Assembly: GCA_039881145.1 (NCBI GenBank)
Contig: JAYKKI010000077.1
Span: 2,110,501 to 2,174,500 of the forward strand
Length of the DNA stretch: 64,000 nucleotides
Reading direction: 5' to 3'
Source of the DNA: Druceiella hillmani
Taxonomy: Eukaryota > Arthropoda > Insecta > Lepidoptera > Hepialidae
Shown: in pieces, positions 55,701-64,000 of the stretch
How the letters are laid out: the number at the start of each line of letters is the position of its first letter
Position numbering within the stretch: the first letter of the stretch is position 1
Made by a program: the position numbers and the translations under genes
Notes under the pieces: generated by a model
Database searches by the model: none
Told to the model about the DNA's origin: nothing
The model's input: the letters and a program-made list of their open reading frames with translations, nothing else

Positions 55701-58384
55701 TCATTAAACAAATATATTATGTATAGCAAGAAATGTATTATATATGAATGTTACTTTCGCAGGGAGGATTCGCTCGCGATTATAATTTTTCGCCAATGTA
55801 GTGGCAAATAATGAAAATTTTCTCTACTCTTTAATATGTTGTATTCAATGTAGCTTTATTTGAAATATTAAAAGATACATTTTCCCTTGAATTTTTAAAA
55901 TGACGGTTCACTATCATTTTTGTCAAAGTTTTTTAAACTTGCATTGGAGCCGAAAAATAATTACATGAAATCATAAAGTCACTATCTACATCGGGCCCAA
56001 ATTCTATAAATTTTCATGAGATTACGTAAATGATAGTGTCAAAAACACACACAAACAGATGTTCGAACTATACACTATCCAAAAGTAATACCTCGCTTTC
56101 CTTAGTCCAATAATATTAGCTTTTTATATTCTGTCTGATGCGATAGTAATCTATCTGTCTAGTGCAAGTTGCCTAGATTTTTGACTTTTAATATCGTTTA
56201 TTTGATCGACTCTTACAATCGTCTACGCAATTTAAACTTTCTCAATTTTGAACAATTAATTTGTTTTCCCAAATACATAAAATTGTGTCATTTGAGTGTT
56301 TAATTAGTTTCACGACCAAAGTGGTCCATCCATAAAGAAACTTCCACAACACTACTGCTTAACGTGTGATTTTTTCTTTACTTTCTTTCCTTAGATTCTT
56401 AGACATAGTGTATTCTTTAACAAGTCTCATACCTGGTATATATTAATTATTTTTTTACATTAAAGCATTGGAATATGTTGACCGTTATCTGCACTTTTCA
56501 TAATATTTTCATTTTTTATAATTTTTATTAAGGCTCCATTTTTTCTTTTATTATTAGCAACTTTCTCAATTAATCGATTCGTTTTTATTAATTTCTCTAT
56601 ATAAAATTAATTGCATTTAACTGTGTTCCAAACTCAGCTTTTTTTGAATGAATATTTGTGCAATATTTTAAATATTATAAACATCCTCTCTGATTACAAT
56701 CAGACATGACATTTTATATAAAATAAAAATAGTAAATATTATGATATGATAGATTTTCACATGCTTTTAGTCATTGAGCGAAATAAGTGTTCAAATTCAT
56801 GTAAAATTGTATAAAAAGATTGTATAAATTTCATCATAAAATTACAGAATAATGGTATTCGATTGTTGTATGACAGGAAAATGTTATTAAACTTGATTAA
56901 CGTTGAAATTGTGTTAAACTTAATACTTAATCGCACTTAGCCCTTATTGCCTGAGATCAAATTGTTGTATTTCAAACTTATTTAAGGACTATGTTAAGAT
57001 AGCCAGAATTTAATATGTATATCTTTCCCCCCGCATCACCACAGTAAATAATATAGATACTATATATTTTCAATGTTAAAATCAATATTCATATACGAAA
57101 GTTCTAAAAAATTATGCAAGAATAAAAATTCACCGACAATTTGAGTATTAAAAATACATCACAATCGAATAACCGTTATAGCATTATGATCTATAGCAGA
57201 AAACTCGAGTTGGTGGTAATTCAAGAAAAAAATGGTGAAGGACAAGGAAGATCATGCCATTTGATGGTGGTGTACTCCATGATGTAATATAGGTGACGTT
57301 TTATGTATGTAATATTGTGTAAGTATGTTGCAACGATCAGAAAATGTACAAGATGAGGAGAGCAAAGCGTAAATTAGACAGCGGCTGCGCTGTATGAGGA
57401 AACCAGAAGTTTTCTTAAAGAAGTTAGGGAATTGAAAAGCCGGAAAAGGATTCTCAAACAAGGAAAGAAAGACTTTAATATATCAAATTTCGTAACTGAA
57501 ACAAAGTTCTGGAAAACTTCATTTTCTTTGTCGTATTTTCTTTTCCATGTTATTGTCATATTATGTTAATATTATTATCTTTTCGTCCCTTCAGAAGTGT
57601 AAATATATTTCTCGAAGTTTTAGTAATTTTTGTTTATTAAGCATATATTTATTGAAATATTTTCCTTCAAATTAGTATCAAGATGTCTCCTATATTTATT
57701 TTGGATATTATGAAAGTTATTCCCTCCTCCCATACCTTATATTAGTAAACGTATTTTTTTTCCGTAATATTTCTATAATTAGTATATAAAAAAAAACTTT
57801 CTATAATTAACGATTAAAATTCAAACTTTAGTAATATATTTCTGGTAAACTTTGATTCGATTTCAAATGGATCGAAATAATACCAAAAATTACAAATAAA
57901 TGTTCGTATGATATGCGAGTAGACCCGACAAATTTCATTACGAGTGAATTGCGGAACGTAACCAAGTTTTAGTTTTCGATCCCACCAATTCTACCCATCT
58001 AACAATATTTTAAAACGACCGTCTTATCATTGTAGGTTTCTGCAATAAAATTATTGAATTATAAATATTTTTAAAACCTAACTCCTATTTAAATGCTCCT
58101 ATTATGTGTTAAGTAGCTACAATTACAGTTTGGTATAACTTGAATTGTTTCGAAGTGTTACCTCTGTGGTAATGTGATTGTCATTATCTTAGCCACTCTG
58201 TTTTAAGTAAAATAAAATACCGATGGATTAATTTAAAATTATTAAATATGTCTTAACCTTTCAACAAAAGAAGAAGACAAAGATAAACTGTATCTCAATC
58301 ATAAGAAAGGTTGGAATAGGCCTTTGCCGACTGGCGAACGGATCGACAGGAAATAAAGAAACAGGAAATATTAACAATTAATCG
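52791..58384. other. AT-rich stretch, no recognised gene
   Basis: About 5.6 kb with only short, unrecognised frames. It contains the hairpin at 54398 and the possible repeat relative at 53450-53830. Confidence 0.5.
54398..54432. repeat. Hairpin, 15-bp arms
   Basis: GTTGGTAGTCACCTT and AAGGTGGCTACCAAC pair with one G-T wobble around a five-base loop. Too short for a typical microRNA precursor. Confidence 0.75.
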
Positions 58385-58418
58385 CAATTAAATGAAACTA
58401 CGTGATGTAGTATTATTT
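58385..58418. repeat. Partial copy of the palindromic element terminus
   Basis: Thirty-four bases starting CAATTAAATGAAACTACG are identical to 42069-42102 and then diverge. This supports the 42-kb palindrome being a member of a family. Confidence 0.8.
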
Positions 58419-60004
58419 TTATAGTATTATTAGTATTAATTAACGCCAAATATATTAAATATAGGAAATATTAAATTAATAAGATAGGATTATTTTATGT
58501 TATATTTTCTTTCATTTTAAGTTTGGTTACATAAAGAACTGTATAATAGATCCGAATAAAAGGGCTATATTATTATTATTATTATTAAATATGTCTTGAA
58601 AAAAGGGCTAATCATAAATAATAGGCCTATACACGTCAGCCGAAAAACCAACAAGTTTTTGTATTATACAAAGGAATTTTACAAAGCTACTAAAACTAAT
58701 ACGTTAATTTCAAGTAAAAGTCAAAGAAATTATTTCGAATTCGCTTCATCATTTATTAAAAACTGTTTATTTAGGCCACGGCTAGTATTTCTGTGAGAAG
58801 TGTAACGTATTCTGAAATGTTTTTTTGTAGTTTTATTCACAAACCCAATAAGAAATACGTTTCATATAATAGGACTACGTTAACTACTTATAATCTGTCG
58901 AGTCACGTAACCTAACATAATTCTGTTGATAATATTGTAATTATTTATTAAAATGGTGCAAGTGGAAATTTTCGACACCCAATACATCCCATGTTAATAC
59001 ACAGTATACTATTTTCCTCAATCGATTAAACATAGTTCGTTAAGCATAGCTGATTGAACGATACAATCGGTACCTTTGCAAAAATAAATCCCGGTGTTTA
59101 AATTTATTACACATAAGGTTTGCAATAAAATAAGACTCAATAGCAAACTGGATAATTGAAAATTACGGCGTAGTGGCGGTTTTTATTTGATATATTGGTT
59201 ATGCCGTCATATCCATTGCGACTTTACTCACAATTTTTTGCATATTTTGGAATTTATAAACATTGGGAAGTTGTAAATATGGGAGCACTTATCAAAATAA
59301 TTTTTATTAGCAAAAGCCTAGTTTAATTATCGAAAATCCAAATAACCTATTTAAGCTACATTTCCGATATGAGGTTCTTTATGTAATAAGTAGATTTGAT
59401 ATCACATAAGTCTAACATTTAATGAGAAAGGTAAATTTTTGTAAACTTAGTTTCATTCCAATCATATAAGTTTGTATTATTACTTTTAAATACATTTTGA
59501 ACACTGTACTCTTAAATTAATTTTTAATGTATGTTTTATTATTGGTAGCACCTGCGGTATTGCAGACATTATAATTTATTGCAATGTTATTTTGATATCA
59601 TGTTGATACACATGTCTAAAACCAATCAAAGATAACAGATGTCTTTTTACGAATGTGGACTTAAAAATATATATTAATTTCAAAGCTTCTCTATCCAAAA
59701 TCATTTAAATTTTAACTTGTTCATGAATAACTCACAAATGATTATATATACATTATTTCTTTCCTGGGACTGTAGAAAATGGAGGGAGATCATTTGTTTA
59801 TTTCCATAATTTCTAGCGAATGGGAGTGAATCACCACTTTTTATTCAACGTTCCATATGTAACCCTTTGTAACGCATACTAATATCGTGACTGCCCAGAG
59901 GGTATAACATATCGGGTTGACTGATAAATTTTCATCCGCGACTTGTCCTTACAAAAAAATATTTGAGATTCGAAATATTACCATTAAATTCATGGATATA
60001 TATA

Positions 60005-60045
<41 letters not shown>

Positions 60046-61262
60046 TTTATTTACTTATGACTTGCCACCATCTGGAAAGAACGTTGAATGTATATAGTCA
60101 CTAGCATTATACTCTCAGCTTAACAATTTATTGATATTAAAAGGGAATTATAACGGTATTCCGAGAGCCTCTTACATTATTTTTTTTTTTATTTGTAAAT
60201 ATTTGCTCCGAGCTCTGACCAAATAATCTTTAGACGGGTCAATTTCAGGTGAAAAAGTTGTATATATTGGTAGAACCCAGCAGTATATGGGTATTCATCT
60301 CTGTTGACGATTTAGATTGCTAACCAGTAAATCTTATAGCTGATAGTAAATGCCTACAATAAGCGTAAGTTCCTTCGAAATTCTCAATGAACAACTTTCT
60401 TGATATTCTACGAACATTTCGTATTATTTCTGTTCTATTCTTTTCAAATTTGGCTATTGAAAGTCCCGTTTCTCCTTTAAAAAATCATTGAATTTTCACG
60501 TGCGATTAACGTGTAACTTATCATAAGTTACATTGCTTCAACCCATAGAAGTAACGTTTTAATACCAACATTATTGACACAACATTTTAGAAGCTTAGCA
60601 ATAACTGATCGCATTCCGGTATTCGGAAATTTCGTCAAGGTTTTCGAAAAGTACCAAACATATAGCTAAAAATTTAGAAGTCAATATTTATTTTACTAGC
60701 TTTTTATATTTATTATGATTATTAAATAATCATTTATAACGTCTGCGTTCGTTTGGATAATTTACAGTAATTATGTGGCACCGTATGCGTATGCATTGGT
60801 ATGTGAATGATTACGTACATATATTTGTATGTTAGATGCTTAAGCCGTTACATCCTCAGACCAATTTTAATAAAACCATCAAATGAATTTTCTAAATGCT
60901 GGTATTTTAAAGCCTTCCAAAAATGTTTCTAGTTTTTAAAACGCTTTGTTCTCAAAAATGTATCGAAATATATTTTTCCTGAATCTTCTACATAACCAGC
61001 ATATTATTAATTTCAAATAATACACCATAGCTTGTTAAATAAAATATAATCACATATAGTTAACTTAATGTTATTGGTTTAGTTTCTTTCAGTCAACAAC
61101 ATATAGAAAAAAACACGTGGGGAAAAATAAGTAAGACACTCGTATTTTATTTTCATGAGAGGCACTTCAATGTATTACATTTAATTTATTTACGTGTTTG
61201 TGTGTGTGTGTCTATGTTCACACAAATATACGTGAATATAGACGTAATAACTTGGAAGATAT
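58419..61262. other. AT-rich stretch, no recognised gene
   Basis: Contains a short (TTA)n run at 58567-58586, a microsatellite at 60000 and a possible mariner-type end near 59909. No coding region recognised. Confidence 0.5.
60000..60042. repeat. (TA)n microsatellite
   Basis: TA repeats with an AAACATA interruption near the start. Confidence 0.94.
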
Positions 61263-61268
61263 TGTACA

Positions 61269-61326
61269 ATGGAGTTATTACTTTGCAGCAGATCTAAGTC
61301 AGACGTCAAGCAATAAACTAAAAGCT
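61269..61326 (+). promoter_or_regulatory. Candidate Gr core promoter block
   Basis: ATTACTT, a 15-base gap, then GTCAGACGTCAAG (61298-61310), one base and AATAAACTAAA. It is the counterpart of the block upstream of the minus-strand Gr gene and has the same internal spacing, with the ATG 75 bases from the start of GTCAG. It contains a TCAG initiator-like core and the palindrome GACGTC. Confidence 0.5.
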
Positions 61327-61372
61327 AAATTATCTAAAAGCTCTCTAAAATTATTTTTCTCTGATATTAAAT

Positions 61373-62119
61373 ATGAACTTGGAGAAAACACTGGAAGCTT
61401 TAGACATTTTTGAAAGATTTTTTGGAATATTTAGAGTGTCTTCTAAAACAAGACATCATAATTATTTACGGATCTGGTTACAAAGGACTTATAGTGCAGC
61501 TCTAATTGTTTTTGTCGTTTACTGTCTCGTGAATATTGCGAAGAAAGGCTTGGGTGCGATACGACTTAGTTATATCGTGTTAACTTTGTTATTTATCTTA
61601 TTACAAATGACAGATATCCTTTGGCAAAAGAAAATAATGTTTCGCATAATGAAACTTTTCAAAAGGATCGACGGCTATTTTGATAGCTGTGATGTAAACA
61701 GAATTCTCTCGAAGACAAAGTGGTATAGCTATATTGGTATCGCGATATGTTTAGCCCTCCACCTCATATATTTCATCATAGATTATTTTACATGTTCTGG
61801 TTATTGCTCTAATCTATTTATTTATATTCCTGTCACCTCATCTGTTCTGGAATCAATTTATTTCACAATATTTCTCTATTGCATCTCATCGAGACTTAAT
61901 ATCGCTAACAGATGTCTGAATAATTCCTTAAACAAAATTAAGGCCAATAAAAAGAATTTCGTTAAAACATCAGATACTGAACTTAAACAAATTTTGTTAT
62001 TTATATTGCAAGAGTCAGACGAAAAGGAAATATTGGAAATGGATTATCTCAAATTATATTATGTCTACACAAGACTTACCGACGCCTATTATTTAATTAA
62101 AGACGCTTTTGGAATTCAG
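61373..62119 (+). CDS. Gr paralogue exon 1
   Basis: ATG in TTAAATATGA context, donor CAG|GTAAAA after '..FGIQ', phase 0. Encodes the N-terminus and four predicted membrane segments (around residues 40-58, 62-84, 120-140 and 148-172). Without splicing the frame closes 16 codons later, so the donor is the better end. Confidence 0.88.
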
Positions 62120-64000
62120 GTAAAATATAAAATAATTTATTTGAACATATTTTCTATAACTTTCATCTGAACCATTAATTTTTGTTATTAGATACAGATA
62201 ATTAAACATGAAACCATCTAACTGGGACCATTGACCTACTAAAGGATTACGTAGACGTTATGATATTTAAACGCAATATTACTTATCCTGTTGCAGCTAA
62301 TCCTTTTAATTAGCTGTAACTCATTGTTATTTGAAGCAAAAAAATACAACTGAAATTAATTTACGTACATTTTTATAAAACCGAATTTCACTAAACCGAC
62401 ACTCATTAACAATCCTAAATAATAAATGGGCACATTTCATTCAACACTAATATTTCGTTATATTCACAATGACATCCTCATTTTGTTTGTTTTTTACCGT
62501 GTTATTTCTACTTGCAAGTCTTTTATGTTACATTCTCAAGATTTATTTTAAATAGAAGTAACTACAACTTACCAACAATTTTTATATTTTTCGATAATGA
62601 AATATATTCTTCATCTTTAACAAGGTAAATAAATGATTCAGTTAATTCAACCAGGATGTTCGAGGTATTTTATTTGATTTTTTACTTTCATGTAACTCAT
62701 TTGATAGAATAGTCTACTCATTCTCTTCTTACAGTATATCGTACGTCCGTATTCTTTATGATAACTATACATCCAATTATTTTAATTATAATACATTTGG
62801 GAGTTCTTGTTCTAATAATAAATTGTTCTTATCATGTGCTCTTCTCATCACAGGTTACGCTCAATATTAACGTCTAGCCATTTAATGCTAGTGTTCTAAA
62901 TGCATATGATCGATGCGCAAATCACTGGAATTTTCGTAATGTCCAATAATATTATTTACTTATCAAAAGAGTAAACATAGTAGATATTTTATCACCAAAA
63001 ACTTGCATTCTCATAAGAGTAATAAAAATATTTTGATTTTAATATATAGAATACTTCTGTCTGAAGGAAAACGGTGTTATATATTTTATTTTCATTTAAT
63101 TACCTAGATTTTCTTTTGCATTGAAATTATTGTGTATTGAGTCATTCTGCTTTATCAAAATTCATATTTGTTTGAACCCTTTACTGGTAATGTTGCTCCT
63201 CGAAAAACTTTCCTAACTTTTTGAAACGTACATTCAACAAAATTAATAAAAATTTTTAATATCTTCCATTCAGTGGGACAACTAAAGTTCAAGAATAATA
63301 TTAATTCAAAGCGCGGTCTTTGCTATTAATTTTACAAAATTCAATAAGAACTAAACCAGGAAATATGAACCCCTCAGATGCTATCCTATACAATTTATAG
63401 TATAACGGTAGAATCCATTATGCGCGCCTCACCATATACAAAATTGTATGGACTTTTAAACTTCTCACTTGGAATTATGGCTGTTATTTTTACGAAACAT
63501 TTGTGAAAATATTTTGCATTTCTCCCAATTTTGTGAACTAATAAAAAATTGTGGAATTTTACTAAAACACAACACAAACACGTTTTTGTTATATGTATAT
63601 TGTACATATATGATATAAAGCTTTGTGAGTACTTACTAGTAACATTCACAAAGCTATATATCATATATATACTTACTAGTAACATACAGAAATATTTTTT
63701 GTAATTTCAGGTTTCAGTCGCTTTTTTGTATGCATTCCTGACGACTTTAAACCTTGTATACGAAACATTTATTCTTTTTAAAACAGTAAGATTTTTTAAA
63801 ATTTTATATTATTTGCAATCATAAACTATTTATATAAATTATAATTTAGAGAAATTTATATATTTTCAATACCTAATTGAAAATTTAATATTTTTTCATT
63901 ATAAATACTAATGTTTGATTTACTTTATTTTTTTCAGAAGTATTTATTCGATTTATATGCAGTTATTTGGCTTTTATATTTGTATGCAATATTATTGTTT
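61373..64000 (+). CDS. Gustatory receptor, exons 1-3, runs off the window (7tm_7)
   Basis: Paralogue of the minus-strand Gr gene. Exons 61373-62119 (249 codons), 63711-63785 (25 codons) and 63938-64000 (21 codons so far), all phase 0, give 295 in-frame residues before the window ends; about 85-90 more would be expected. It is predicted to be a seven-pass taste receptor channel of sensory neuron membranes, ligand unknown. It begins 'MNLEKTLEALDIFERFFGIF', shares 'FRVSSKT' and 'YSAALI' with its paralogue, and carries the pre-intron block 'LYYVYTRLTDAYYLIKDAFG'. No stop or shift is seen, so it looks intact as far as visible. The C-terminal QF signature must lie beyond 64000. Confidence 0.85.
62120..63710 (+). 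other. Intron 1 of the Gr paralogue
   Basis: About 1.6 kb, no other gene recognised. Contains a strong hairpin at 63606-63668. Confidence 0.65.
63606..63668. repeat. Hairpin in Gr intron, 23-bp arms
   Basis: Arms 63606-63628 and 63646-63668 pair with one mismatch around a 17-base loop. The loop contains ACTTACTAGTAACAT, which is directly repeated just after the hairpin at 63671. It sits about 40 bases before the exon 2 acceptor. Confidence 0.8.
63711..63785 (+). CDS. Gr paralogue exon 2 (25 codons, TM5)
   Basis: Acceptor TAATTTCAG, donor ACA|GTAAGA, 75 nt, phase 0. Encodes 'VSVAFLYAFLTTLNLVYETF' plus five residues. Same length and phase as the minus-strand paralogue's exon 2. Confidence 0.86.
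63938..64000 (+). CDS. Gr paralogue exon 3, partial (TM6)
   Basis: Follows a polypyrimidine tract and CAG at 63935-63937. The visible 63 bases encode 'KYLFDLYAVIWLLYLYAILL' and one more residue, aligning with the sixth helix of the paralogue, and continue off the window. Confidence 0.8.

Noticed and set aside
57252..57559. Two overlapping minus-strand frames of 60-70 codons
   Set aside because: No recognisable motif; probably chance open frames.

Overview
The window is nuclear DNA from an insect, most probably a fly (Diptera). It is strongly AT-rich, with long (TA)n and (CA)n microsatellites, GT-AG introns, insect gustatory receptor genes of the 7tm_7 family, and decayed copies of insect transposons (P-like, Tc1/mariner-like, jockey/CR1-type LINEs, a copia element). 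The fly assignment, perhaps a tephritid or related brachyceran, is inference; no species marker is visible. Nothing looks bacterial or viral.

The main content is a dispersed gustatory receptor (Gr) locus. A four-exon gene on the minus strand (13176-21465) assembles by eye into an intact 380-residue reading frame with conserved phases; its first intron is about 5.9 kb. A close paralogue starts at 61373 on the plus strand, and three of its exons are present before the window ends. A third, plus-strand copy at 43092-43733 keeps recognisable exons 2, 3 and 4 but has a stop codon in each and is a pseudogene. The two intact genes share an ungapped upstream block (GTCAGACGTCAAG then AATAAACTAAA, with ATTACTT about 21 bases before it), a good candidate core promoter.

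The rest is mostly transposon remains. From left to right: a P-superfamily transposase relic (250-1630, minus); two LINE reverse transcriptase relics (4321-4850 minus; 5630-6320 plus); a longer LINE with endonuclease and reverse transcriptase (9935-12560, minus); a dead Tc1/mariner-like transposase inside the Gr intron (18781-19530); a decayed Myb/SANT-type gene (31282-32316, minus) with a copia retrotransposon (32318-36339, plus) inserted two bases from its presumed ATG; and a 231-bp nearly perfect palindrome at 42065-42295 with a partial second copy at 58385. The copia element still shows both LTRs and a TTATT target duplication.

Large stretches (6.3-9.2, 23.6-31.2, 43.8-49.8 and 52.8-61.2 kb) are AT-rich sequence in which I recognise no gene. 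No tRNA, rRNA or CRISPR-like array was recognised. All joins, alignments and mismatch counts were made by hand from the sequence.
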